Shown one piece after another: positions 1 through 9,127 of a stretch of DNA of 34,912 bases (position 1 is the first letter of the stretch; every line of letters starts with the position of its first letter). Position numbers and translations under genes: made by a program. The DNA lies in assembly GCA_022925895.1 (NCBI GenBank), contig JAKSYS010000655.1, positions 1 to 34,912 of the forward strand. Reading direction: 5' to 3'. The DNA is from Fragilaria crotonensis (lineage: Eukaryota; Bacillariophyta; Fragilariophyceae; Fragilariales; Fragilariaceae). The notes under the pieces were generated by a model that worked only from the letters and a program-made list of their open reading frames with translations, searched no databases and was not told the origin of the DNA.

Positions 1-19
1 CTAGTGTCTAGCCTCCCGA
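1..19 (+). repeat. left terminal inverted repeat
   Basis: CTAGTGTCTAGCCTCCCGA is a perfect reverse complement of 4059-4077. It is followed by the subterminal palindrome GGGGTTAATTAACCCC at 25-40 and a partial copy at 51-64. Confidence 0.8.
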
Positions 20-628
20 GCCTTGGGGTTAATTAACCCCGTCAATTGCCTAATTAACCCCGTCATTTTCGTACGTGTGCAAGACGCTTTTCTGTACATT
101 TAATACCACGGGCCAACAGAAAAAGTGCTCCAATTGCAGTCATCTATGTTGCAAGATGACGATACCTTGTGCATCCATTTGATCCATATTCTTTTCTTTG
201 TTTTCAGGAAGTCACTGATGTGAAAGAAAAGCGCGATACTGTCTTTTCATCCCCGATCAGTTTCTGACTATGGCATAAAGGTATGCAAACGTGCGTAGAG
301 TGTGGTAGAGGTTCTACGTAACTTCAAAACAGTTTTTTTTTTTGCAAGTCCAAATTCATTCAACTCTGCAAAGCCAAATTGAGACGTTGGAAAACATTAC
401 TGCGTGACCGGTGACCGACAACTTTCGAAGTATCTGCATCCTCACTCCTTAAGCCGAGCGCTTCGAAATCATCTTCTGACTCTTAATTCAAAATCTGTCA
501 TAGTAGAGAATTTTTTTCCAACGCTTGGTACAAATTCTACACAATTTCTGCGTGGAAATTGTCCGTTGGGGTTCCTTTTTCCGATCAACCTATACTTGTG
601 AATTCTTCAAGCTGGTCAAATGTCCTGA

Positions 629-665
629 GTACGAGCATAAACATAGTAGCTGGACTACAAAAATT
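629..665 (+). repeat. internal inverted repeat, left arm
   Basis: This 37-bp arm, which starts GTACGAGCATAAACATAGTA, matches the reverse complement of 1513-1549 at 34 of 37 positions. The arms are about 850 bp apart inside the TIR element. A related piece (AACATAGTAACTGGACGG) occurs near 818-836. Confidence 0.7.
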
Positions 666-1512
666 ATTCGCTGCATCGGTGTACTACATACCCAACTTCT
701 AACGGCAGCAAATCATAGATCTCATAACAGGCTTTCTATTCAGCTACTGAAAGTGATGATACGATGTTTATTGATGGAGTTATGAGTAGTCTAATTTTAT
801 TTTTTGAGATTTTTTTTAACATAGTAACTGGACGGTTCAGTCACTAGTGAGGCAAATTGAGTCCCATTTGACAATCTCAAGTTGGAACACGTTTTTTTGC
901 GAGTTACAAATAAATCTCAAGCGTCTGTTCTACAAGTTTGCCATCTCAGAACTGATCTATTCAGCAACGAATACATTCGAATTGCTGTTGATATGGACAG
1001 CACTAAAACATCGAAGTTCGTAATGAAACTCTTGCATTATATGCGATTAAATTAGTAGCAAGAATTTTTTTGTACGGAAGGTGCCGTAGGATTAAAAAAT
1101 TGAGATGTCAACGCACTTCGATGTTCAAAATTGACTTCGACAATGTCGACTTCGTGACGGCCGTTAACAATGAAAAACTTCGATAATTGACTGCAAATTT
1201 GGCAGTATATTAGATTGCCGGCCTACCAACAAGTGCTAGCAGTGTCATAGAAGCAGTACGGTTGTACTTGGCTTTGGTTGACACGATACAAAAATGTGCA
1301 ATTAAATTACGAAGCGAAAGTTAAGATTTGAAAAAAAAATCCAATATTTTAATTCAATCCATCTTTTGAAGTGTCCCCCCTCACCACAAACGAGCTACGG
1401 CAACCCCTTATGTTTCAGTGCACAGGACAATTCTTAAGTTAGTGGAATAGTCAATCTTCGTGCATGAATGTGGTGAAATTCGTCCTTTCAAAATCCGTCC
1501 AGGTACCTTCGT

Positions 1513-1549
1513 AATTTTTGCCGTCCAGATACTATGTTTATGCTCGTAC
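1513..1549 (-). repeat. internal inverted repeat, right arm
   Basis: This is the inverse partner of 629-665 with three mismatches. It lies in the AT-rich, gene-free left half of the element and may mark an older nested element or part of the element's own structure. Confidence 0.7.
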
Positions 1550-2239
1550 TTCATCACCATTGAAGGTATACTGAAGATGATGATCACCTCAGCTTTTTCT
1601 ATATGTAGATGAGAATTATGTAAAACCGGGGGATTCGAAACCACCTACTCCTTCGTAGACTTTGGTATATTTTCTACACGATTCTTCAGCATTTTTTTTT
1701 TCTGGTTTGATGTCGTTCTTTAATTGATTGCAGTCGCTTAAATATTGAGCGCCCGACAAGTTTCATGTTTAGATACAATACTTCAATGTATTTGACACAC
1801 AATAGTCACCTTACTTTTGGTTGAATTCGACATGAGCGTAAACAAACCGCAGGCCAAAAGGAGTTTCAGAATAGTGAGTTTTACGTAGAATCGGGTATAA
1901 TTTCTACTGCTAGTCTTAATCAGAAATGACAGGAAAAAATCAGAGGGTCAAGAAAATTGATGCAGAAAAACTCTTGTTTCTCGATGAAAAACAATATACA
2001 GCTGGTTGCACAATTAAATGGCATCGCTTAGAACGTAGTAATATTTCTACAGGCGTTGAATAATCTCCATAGTAGACGTCAGCAGAACAATTTGAATGGC
2101 TGCTACGGTATTCCTCATGAATGGTATTTCCACATCTGATGTCTCATGCCGTCTCTGCCCAATTCGGATGCGACTCGCAATGTTCCCAATCCATACTTGA
2201 AGAGCAGTTTGATGAACCAGAAGATTGCTCTTGTCGTGA

Positions 2240-3592
2240 CTCTAGACAGTGGTTTTGAACACTCCCGTGTTTGTGAGTGGTACTTTGGAGGCAGGACCAT
2301 TCGAGACGAGGCGTTTTTGCGCCGATCCGGCACGCCTACCAGTAGCCCATTTGTGTTGGACTGAGCTGTGCGCTGGATGCTCAGCATGGTTCCGTTTGAG
2401 GAGCGAGCGTCTCGCAAAACGTGCCGACGTGTTTCTGGCTTGTGTAAAGTAATGCGGCGGGTCTCCCGAACGGCATGAGTGGGTACGACGACATGCCCGA
2501 TGCGATGGTGCAGCACAACGAGGTGTTTTCCGTCAAGGGGTGGCTGAACATGGTGGTTGGTTGTTGTGGGTCGATACCTCCTCACATCAAGGCGATCCGC
2601 GAGATGGCTGCGAACTACAAGCCTCGCAAGCTTCCCGACGCGGGTCATCCGAAGATGTGGCTGTCAGGTCTTGAGGATCATGTAGTTGAGGACGTGCATA
2701 ACCAGCACGGCAGGCCGTTCTTGAACGTGGGTGAGCGATGCAACCTGAGGGGCTCTATTAAGTTCAAGAAGGTCATGATGGCTGGTGATTTTGGAGCTGC
2801 CATGGATATAAGTTGAGGATGGAGCACACGTGATTGACATCAATGTCGATGACGGTATGCTTGATGGACTCGCGGCGATGCAGAAGTTTGTGAAGATCGC
2901 CGTGACTGAGCCTGAGATCGCGAAGGTTTCGTTCATGTTGGACGTTCTTGCTGGGTTGAAGTGGTGCCAAGGGAAGTGCATAATCAACTCGATCTCGTTG
3001 AAGGTTGGCGAGGAGTGAGTTCAAGGAGCATGTGCCATTGCTGAAGAAGCATGGAGCCGCTGTCGTTGTGATGGCGTTCGACGAGGAAGGTCAGGCCGCG
3101 ACAGAGGATGAAAAGCTACGCATCTGTAAGCGCAGTTACGACATGCTAGTGAACGAAGTCCGCTTTCCTCCTGAAGATATCATCTTTGATCCCAACGTGT
3201 TGACGATCGGCACTGGTTTGGAGGAGCACAACAACTATGGCGTTAACTTTATTAATGCTATTAACTTCATTAATGCTGTTAGCTTTATTAATGCTGCGAA
3301 GATAATTAAGGAAGAATGTCCGTATGTGAAGATTTCTGCTGGTATCAGCAACTTGTCGTTCGGCTTCCGCGGCGTGACAAAAGATTCGCGAATCGATTCA
3401 CTCAGTGTTCTTACACCATGTCATCTTGGAGGCTGGTATGGACGTGGGTATAGTTAATGCATTGGAGTTGCTTAGCATTGATGAGCTTGACCCTGAATTG
3501 AGAGAAGCCAGCGAGAACGTCGTGTTGAACAAGATGGAGAATGCGACAGAAGTTATGTTAGATTTGACTTGTGAGTCAGATTTTGCTCACCA
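2240..3592 (+). pseudogene. metH: decayed internal fragment of cobalamin-dependent methionine synthase
   Basis: MetH transfers a methyl group from methyltetrahydrofolate to homocysteine through cobalamin. The remnant reads through the end of the homocysteine-binding module (VFVSGT near 2257; GLSCALDA near 2355; NAAGLPNGMSGYDDMPDAM; GCCGS near 2560) into the folate-binding module ([108 protein letters not shown]). The reading frame shifts several times: about 2400-2475, about 2808 with an in-frame TAA, about 3017 and about 3390-3410. A few codons are also missing before GLKWCQGK. The start and the cobalamin- and AdoMet-binding modules are absent, so it cannot encode a working enzyme. Family identity is certain from the motifs; transposon capture is inferred from the flanking TIRs. 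Confidence 0.88.
3242..3295 (+). repeat. three tandem 18-bp units inside the metH remnant
   Basis: Three 18-bp units encode [12 protein letters not shown] and VSFINA in a row where MetH homologues have one such unit before the KIIKE segment. The expansion keeps the frame, so it arose either before decay or as neutral slippage. Confidence 0.75.
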
Positions 3593-3599
3593 AGCAGAA

Positions 3600-4021
3600 G
3601 AAAGTCACATAAAGGCACCAAATTATAACAAATTGTGGGGTTGTGGTGTGAAAACTGACAACATCACTCATGTTGCTCAATCCTCAAGGTAGTGCGCAAG
3701 GTAATGATATAGGGCATGTTGTCAGTTTGCCACAGTGTCGGCTTCGTAGACCCGCTGATGCCCCCATGATCAACACATGATATTTCTGTGTTAATTTTTT
3801 TGAGTACCCGAAAGTACGAATCTATTTTACTTAGGCAAAAAAGCTTTAACGTGCAAAAATTACCAAGATCTACGTTGGGTTATTTAATTGTGCAAACAGC
3901 TGTACAGATACTGGGCTTTGACGGCATGCACAATCATGGGGTCCTTGAGTCACTGCCCAAGTTTCTATTCGAACGGAAGATTTGCACGTAGTAGCGAACA
4001 CTTTTTGTGATGTGCAAATAC
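3600..4021. other. right interior of the TIR element, no gene seen
   Basis: Downstream of the metH remnant the sequence turns AT-rich again up to the subterminal palindromes. No coding signature or RNA gene was recognised. Confidence 0.4.
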
Positions 4022-4058
4022 GGGGTTAATTAACCCCGTTTGGGGTTAATTAACCCCG

Positions 4059-4077
4059 TCGGGAGGCTAGACACTAG
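4059..4077 (-). repeat. right terminal inverted repeat
   Basis: TCGGGAGGCTAGACACTAG is the exact inverse of positions 1-19. Just inside it are two full copies of the 16-bp palindrome GGGGTTAATTAACCCC at 4022-4037 and 4042-4057, against one full and one partial copy at the left end. Confidence 0.8.
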
Positions 4078-4088
4078 TGCATGTGTGC

Positions 4089-4131
4089 ACACATCACACA
4101 TCACACATCACACATCACACATCACACATAC
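4089..4131. repeat. 7-bp microsatellite (CACACAT)n
   Basis: About six consecutive copies of ACACATC/CACACAT lie immediately outside the right end of the TIR element and upstream of the glycosyltransferase-like gene. Confidence 0.85.
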
Positions 4132-4221
4132 AGGTCGCAACTCTTTCTCCGCCACAATATTTGATCATCACTTTCGTGCCATCGCACTGATTCGGTTCGA
4201 TATCTATTTCTCTCTCGATAG

Positions 4222-4286
4222 GTAAGCGTGAAGCATGACAATGACGTCTCGATCTGATCGTAACAACGTGATTCCCTGACTTTCAG
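4222..4286 (+). other. candidate 65-nt intron in the 5' untranslated region
   Basis: A good donor (AG|GTAAG at 4221-4226) and an acceptor with a branch-like CTGAC and pyrimidine-rich stretch (CTGACTTTCAG, ending at 4286) enclose 65 nt upstream of the start at 4505. Size and signals suit a small stramenopile intron. No coding frame runs through it, so it would be a leader intron. This is a prediction from splice signals only. Confidence 0.35.
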
Positions 4287-4504
4287 TCTGACTTCCCAAC
4301 CTGCATCGTCTCCAAACCTCTGCGCCTCGCGTAAATCCATCACAGCCAAGCAGCCAAGTCGCCAGTCGCTCCTTCCAAGAACTATCTTGTTCAAATCCGA
4401 AGCATCGAGGCACTGGAGCACTTTTTCATCCGCATTGGTAATAGAGACAGCTAACACGTGTGCACCCATGTATCCAAATCACACAAAGCAGTACTACTCC
4501 TACA

Positions 4505-5767
4505 ATGTACAATCATGTGGTCAAAAAACTGCTCATGACCACCTTGCTTGTCGCCACGGCTACTTTCTCTGTCATGAGACTGGACTTGAGCAGAGAATAC
4601 AACCCGATTACTACGAGATTGATCATTATTCCTGCCGTCAATGAGCAGACTGCTAGTAGGAGTATTCAAAAACCAAAGTCGTCGAGTGCTAAAGCGTCTA
4701 CGAATACAAACATTCCGTTGCTGCAGCGCAAGGCCTCGTCGCTTTGGATGTACGTGGAACAATTCTCGGAGGGTATGGCAACTTGGAAGATTTCATTGGC
4801 TGAAATTCTCACGGTTGCGAAGAAGCTTAATGCCACCGTGGTGGAACCCTGCATACTGCACGGGACCTTGCGAGCCTGCGACAACTATACAGTCCGGTTG
4901 AATCAAATTTACAATGTTGACCGACTCCGTCAATTTCACCCACACATTGTATCCTATGAAGATTATCAAACCATGCTAGCGGAGGAGAAGCCAACCATTG
5001 TGCCCATGTGTTTTCAACATCCGCAGGGGATTCCAGCTGTTGCAAAGGTATGCGGCAATCTAACGAACCTCTATAAAGTGAGTGTCAACGCTCCACTGCA
5101 AAGTGTGCTCCAACCGAGCAAGGGTACGACTGTGATGCACATTGCGTATTATCGACAAGGTGGCTTACGTGTGACACGAGTTGGTCGAGAGACGTTAGTC
5201 GGTCATCACAATACGACGTTGGAAACACTTGACAAGTACTTTGCTTTTGACCGCCAGCATTACGATACTGTGGACTATCTGCTGGAATTGATGGGGATCG
5301 CCAACAATTCGGACTTTGATGTGATTCATTGGCGAGCCGAAAAGGTCAATATTGATTACGACGATTGCGCCAACAAGATTATGCAAGCCAGACAAGCCAT
5401 GGGTAGCAACACCACGGTGTTGATGTCAAGCATCAATCAACTGACCGACATGCTGTGGTACAACCCACGCAGGTATAATCAAAGTGATGCCATCCGAAAT
5501 CTCAATCGACTCTTGGACTCTGGATTTCACAAGCTGGATCAGGTGCTTGATAAAGTCCGAAATATGATCCCCGACAAGATTGTTCTTCCAGTTTGGGACC
5601 AAATCATTGCTCAAAAGGCCCGACATTTTGCCACTTGCACAAAACAATGTGCCGACGCGAATCATCTCTGTAAGGCTTGCAACTTTCGTGGAAACTTCGC
5701 CCAAACGACTGTTGATTTGCGTACAAAGATTGGCAAGTCGAGTTATGAATGCTGGCCGACCGAGTAA
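4505..5767 (+). CDS. type II membrane glycosyltransferase-like protein, possibly O-fucosyltransferase-like
   Basis: This is an intact 420-codon frame. The start is the first ATG of the frame (MYNHVVKKLL); the open frame extends upstream only through non-ATG codons. A short basic N-terminus precedes a hydrophobic anchor (about residues 9-24), then a Ser/Lys-rich stem and a luminal domain. Several N-glycosylation sequons (NAT, NYT, NLT, NTT, NNS, NQS) and paired cysteines near the C-terminus (CTKQC...CKAC) support a secretory-pathway location. The motif VIHWRAEK (near residue 280) recalls the HWR-type nucleotide-sugar motif of fucosyltransferase-like GT-B enzymes, but family assignment is tentative. 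Donor and acceptor are unknown. A truncated, disabled copy with 3' flank lies 26.6 kb downstream (31690-32710) in the same orientation. Confidence 0.75.
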   Translation: MYNHVVKKLLMTTLLVATATFSVMRLDLSREYNPITTRLIIIPAVNEQTASRSIQKPKSSSAKASTNTNIPLLQRKASSLWMYVEQFSEGMATWKISLAEILTVAKKLNATVVEPCILHGTLRACDNYTVRLNQIYNVDRLRQFHPHIVSYEDYQTMLAEEKPTIVPMCFQHPQGIPAVAKVCGNLTNLYKVSVNAPLQSVLQPSKGTTVMHIAYYRQGGLRVTRVGRETLVGHHNTTLETLDKYFAFDRQHYDTVDYLLELMGIANNSDFDVIHWRAEKVNIDYDDCANKIMQARQAMGSNTTVLMSSINQLTDMLWYNPRRYNQSDAIRNLNRLLDSGFHKLDQVLDKVRNMIPDKIVLPVWDQIIAQKARHFATCTKQCADANHLCKACNFRGNFAQTTVDLRTKIGKSSYECWPTE

Positions 5768-6130
5768 TAGGAGCGCTCACGCCTCACGAGCATGTCAGTC
5801 AGAAGAAAGATGAACAGTTCGCGAGGCCAACGCACATGAACGCCAGCTCGTCAAGGGTTGTAACGTTCTTCATGGGCAATCATTGCAGAAGGACGATGGT
5901 CAGGTGTTGTCGACAGTTCGGCAAGTGTGTTGTTTGGAAAATATCTGATCCTTCCATCGACAGCCACACCACACTCTCGGTGTGCTGCATATGCCTTGTC
6001 GAATTGTCTGACGGTCGGTTCTACTCACGGCAATACCATCTACTTTCGGAGCATCAGCGGTATTGCTATTATTGGAAAGAGGTATCATCCCTCACGCTTG
6101 ACAGCGTCCACATCGAGCATACGTAAAACA
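5107..6130 (+). repeat. segmental duplication, copy 1 (C-terminal part of gene plus 3' flank)
   Basis: From GCTCCAACCGAGCAA near 5107, through the stop at 5767, to about 6130, the sequence is closely matched by 31690-32710. Similarity fades near AAAACAA in both copies. The 3' flank after the stop is conserved but with frame-breaking indels, which suits untranslated sequence. Confidence 0.85.
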
Positions 6131-6801
6131 AACTTCGGTTTACGTTGATCAACTTATCCCTTTCAAAGGATTGCACCATTGAACAGATCGAGAGCCGCGA
6201 TTCGCACGATGGCATACCCTTGATACCGACACACTGGTGTGATTGCGATGTTCAGAACTTCCTTCTCGCGATGCGCGTCCAAGAGACGTACTGTAGTATA
6301 AAACAATGAATCAAATGTTGTGTTGATGCATGAAGTGCCAAGACGACTTCAAAACGTCGCCACCACAGCACACATTGGATGACGAGAGATGAAATGTGTT
6401 GTGCTGTGACTTGGTACAATACGTGAGACGATAAAGGTTTCGGCCGCTGTCATGGGGTGGTCGTCTTGTCAATCAGGCTTGGACGGCTACGGTTAGCTGA
6501 GCTTCAGCCTTGCGAAAGTAGGATTCGAAGAGAAGGATCACCTGTGATGATAATGCAGTTACCGTACCCCGGAATACTGTTATAATATCATACATTACGC
6601 TACCTATGTTTCAGTCGTGGTTCCGTCACAGACAGCAATCGAAGGTAGAATGACTTAATCACGGTCGTGGTATGTCGAGGCGTAACAAGATCCGACACTC
6701 ATTACTTTTGCAATTCTGTTTTACTCTCGTTTTGCAGCCCAACCATATCGTAGAAATCACATGCTTCCCTCTGCGAGAGTTAAAGAAACAATGATGAAGC
6801 G
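6131..6801. other. intergenic, no gene seen
   Basis: No convincing coding frame, RNA gene or repeat was recognised between the end of the duplicated block and the gag-like fragment at 6802. Confidence 0.4.
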
Positions 6802-7098
6802 ATGGCGGAAGAACCCGCTGTGGCATTCGTGTTCTCACCAGTGTTAGCAATTCAAGGACTGTTGGACTACACTAGGACCAAACACTCCAAGACAGCAATC
6901 AGGGAGGTCCTCTGTAAGGAACCGTTTGACTGCAAGGCTGAAGGCCTCTACCAGTTCCTCAAGGACGTTCAGGACAGTGCCGACCAAATGGGATGGTCCG
7001 ATAGCATACTAAACATAACGGAGGAGGTGGACGACAAAATCACCCAATACAGGAAAAGCTCATCAAAAACTGCGGAACAATCGCGCTCAAACAGGTGA
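6802..7098 (+). pseudogene. gag-like fragment of a diatom-type retroelement
   Basis: This 98-codon frame starts MAEEPAVAFVFSPVLAIQGL and contains LLDYTRTKHSK, PFDCKAEGLYQFLKDV and MGWSDSILNI. This pattern resembles from memory a family of N-terminal gag-like segments that is abundant beside reverse transcriptases in diatom genomes. The family lacks a well-known name, and the assignment is recollection without a database check. The frame stops after a Ser-rich tail, and no protease, integrase or reverse transcriptase follows. It is therefore read as an isolated relic, though a short expressed gene is possible. Confidence 0.45.
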
Positions 7099-7271
7099 TT
7101 GAGTCCGAACTCCAGTGTACATGTTGTATTAGTGCCTTTAGGCATCCATGTCAAGTAGCACTGAGAAGAAGGTGCCCCTGTGGTCAGATCCGTATAGAAT
7201 TGGCAATGATGAGGTATGCAGCAGCAGGGTGGCACTTTTGAAAATCATCATTAGGGAATGCCATCTTGATA

Positions 7272-8229
7272 CTAATGGCCTTTGGTAGTAGTGTCCATCA
7301 TCGTTGTTGTGTTGTCCATAGTAGTTGTTGCGCCCGCAGTAGTTTTCAAATTGATTGATGCTGGTGTTGTCCATTCAGCCGTGTTGGGGGATCTTGATAG
7401 CAATTGTTTCCTCTTCAACCAGAAGAGGGTTGGGCTTTGGAAGAAGGGGAGCACTGGTGCAGATTTTCTGTCATCATCTTGGTTGCTGGCAGGGAGTGAG
7501 ACAACACTCTGAGGGGTCTGGAATGCTTTATCAGGTATTTGAAAGGCTGAAAAAGTAGGAATGGTAGGGTCCGGACAAGAAGCAGCAATGTTGGTCAATG
7601 TACAGTTGACGGCAGCAGTAGTAATCATTGGTTCATTGGTAACGTTGGTAGTTTCTTCAGTTGGTTTCTCCTTCTTCCTCTTCTTCTTGATGATGATGAT
7701 GATGCTTGGGCTTCTTGGTAATCTTCTCGTCCATTTTGGTAATCCCAGTTGAGTTGACGTCTTGAAATTCCTTGAGAATAGTATCAATTTTGTCCAACAA
7801 TGCCAGTTTTGTTGGAGAAAGTGCGCTTCTTCTGGGTAATGTTGGGGTCCTTCTTCCTCTTCTGATTGTCACCAGAAGTTGGGGTAGTTGGGAACATAAG
7901 GCTTTGTTTTATAGGTCTCTGGTCGTCAAGTTCCTGAGTTTTGGCGGGAGGTAGTTTCGTAGTTGCACTGTTGCACAACCATAGTTTTCAATGGCGTGTC
8001 CGAGTGCTACTTGTGCAGTAGACATAGACGTTGAAATAGTAGTAGCTCCTGTAGTGTCGTGCTTCTGGACGGTGCCAGTAGGCAAGTAGATCTTCCACGG
8101 TAGTATCGCTGGTACAAGGCAAGCATCTATGACAGTATTCATGTAGACGGTACGCGAGTACCAGGTACTGGTCGACAGAACGCATAGGGACGGTACATAC
8201 AATTTGCGAATTGACGGAGTGCACGACAA
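7272..8229 (-). pseudogene. possible decayed low-complexity protein gene
   Basis: On the minus strand, consecutive frames keep a similar Thr/Pro/Lys-rich character while jumping frame. Segments include LRNYLPPK (near 7930), ALSPTKLALLDKIDTILKEF (near 7790), a His/Glu-rich stretch over the (GAT)n/(TTC)n tract at about 7669-7705, and KPTEETTNVTNEPMITTAAV downstream. This continuity across breaks hints at one gene that has lost its frame. No domain was recognised, and low-complexity composition alone could produce the impression. Confidence 0.22.
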
Positions 8230-8306
8230 TGACCCAAATTCTATCTACGGTCATGTCGCCCCATCATTCGAAGCAGTCCCCATCCTCCAATGCTAGCTCG
8301 CCCGCT

Positions 8307-8543
8307 TGACGATCGGTTCAGATTCTCGACAAGAAAGCTGTTCTGACTTTGGATAAGTTATCAGGACACGATGAGGAATTACTTTGCTTGGCGGGAGTCG
8401 ACGATCAACATCTTAGGAACCGCAGGGTTCGGGCGTTTCCTTGACGAAGCGACTTGGACAACAAAGTATCCGGAGGTTTCCGAGACCGCGTTCTTAAATT
8501 CGCTCGACGCTTTCGACGACCCATTTGAGGACGGTACGTGAGT
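8307..8543 (+). pseudogene. second gag-like fragment, frameshifted
   Basis: One frame reads VQILDKKAVLTLDKLSGHDE (about 8309-8372). After a one-base shift the next reads YFAWRESTINILGTAGFGRF and then LDEATWTTKYPEVSETAF, stopping near 8541. The pattern (LSGHDE, FxWxESTINxLGTAGFGRFL, HPEVxE-like) recalls diatom retroelement gag-like proteins. The frameshift and lack of continuation indicate a dead fragment. Identification is from memory only. Confidence 0.42.
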
Positions 8544-8860
8544 TTATTGGTCCACCGATGAAATGACCTCGTTCTTCGGTGTCTGTAAGCTCGATACATC
8601 CATTCCCCCACGACGTTGACCCTGTGGAAGTTCCGTTGATCCTGGCCACAGGTTCAACGAGTGCTTTGAATGCGCCTGCTGTCAGACCACCAGAGGAGAC
8701 GGAAACGGCTGCATCAATCGATGTGGACTCCTGGCGTGACGACGTCAGAAGAGAGTCTTTAAGTACTCCGCCCGTCAAATCTGAGTGTATTCCAAATACA
8801 CAGGAGGACGAGAATGTGGGACCCGATATTCTTGAAAATGTGGTTCATGAGCTTCAATAG

Positions 8861-9127
8861 GAGGCGGATATCCCATTGGATGATGAATTGTTTGAAGCGA
8901 TCGTAGGTTGCGAGTTGATGGATTGTGTTCTTATTCTTCGGCTGTTATGGAAGACGGATGAAACCACAACTGTCCCGTTCACGACAGCCTGCATGGACTT
9001 TCCGGAGGCCGTGGCAGACTACATTTTACAACGCAAGGTTGGCAGCCCAAACGCAAAATATAGTGGGGGATGTTTCATCCTCTTGGCTTGCCAGTTCAAA
9101 AGGCATTATCATTATCTAGAGCGCTGA
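8861..9127 (+). pseudogene. possible chromodomain-like tail of a retroelement polyprotein
   Basis: The frame reads DDELFEAIVGCELMDCVLIL, then LLWKTDETTTVPFTTACMDF and PEAVADYIL. The order F-x-x-I ... W-K-x-x-E/T ... V-P/E-P-F/L ... D-F/Y-P ... A-x-Y-I-L resembles the short domain at the end of some diatom Copia-type polyproteins. It lies about 320 bp after the second gag-like fragment on the same strand. The evidence is weak. Confidence 0.27.

Larger units (their letters stand above)
66..2239. other. AT-rich element interior without a recognisable gene
   Basis: Only short reading frames with no recognisable protein signature occur here, on either strand. Homopolymeric A and T runs are frequent. 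Apart from the inverted repeat at 629-665/1513-1549, nothing was identified. The base composition is visibly more AT-rich than the metH-derived cargo to the right, which suggests that the cargo was captured from elsewhere. Confidence 0.5.
1..4077. mobile_element. TIR-bounded non-autonomous DNA element carrying a metH fragment
   Basis: The first 19 bases (CTAGTGTCTAGCCTCCCGA) recur exactly as the reverse complement at 4059-4077. Inside each end lie copies of the palindrome GGGGTTAATTAACCCC (25-40, 4022-4037, 4042-4057, plus a partial copy at 51-64). This nested symmetry defines an element of about 4.1 kb. No open reading frame resembling a transposase is visible, so it is probably non-autonomous. 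Its cargo is a decayed methionine synthase fragment (about 2240-3592). The left flank is outside the window, so target-site duplication cannot be tested; the right flank begins TGCATGTG. The superfamily is not recognised. A contig ending at a repeat could also explain why the window starts exactly on the repeat. Confidence 0.7.

Noticed and set aside
404-785. Short frames at 404-601 and 525-785, and 1408-1644 on the minus strand
   Set aside because: No protein signature. The shared peptide YEHKHS.WT.KI comes from the 37-bp inverted repeat, not from related genes.
2115-2648. 177-residue minus-strand frame opposite the metH remnant
   Set aside because: The plus strand carries clear MetH motifs; the minus-strand reading shows no family pattern.
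4460-4504. Upstream start for the glycosyltransferase-like gene at 4460
   Set aside because: The codon there is GTG, not ATG. The first ATG in frame is 4505, which gives a normal short cytosolic tail before the membrane anchor.
5749-6126. 125-residue frame overlapping the end of the glycosyltransferase-like gene and seen again after the second copy
   Set aside because: The two copies diverge by frame-changing indels and lose the frame, as expected of 3' untranslated sequence.
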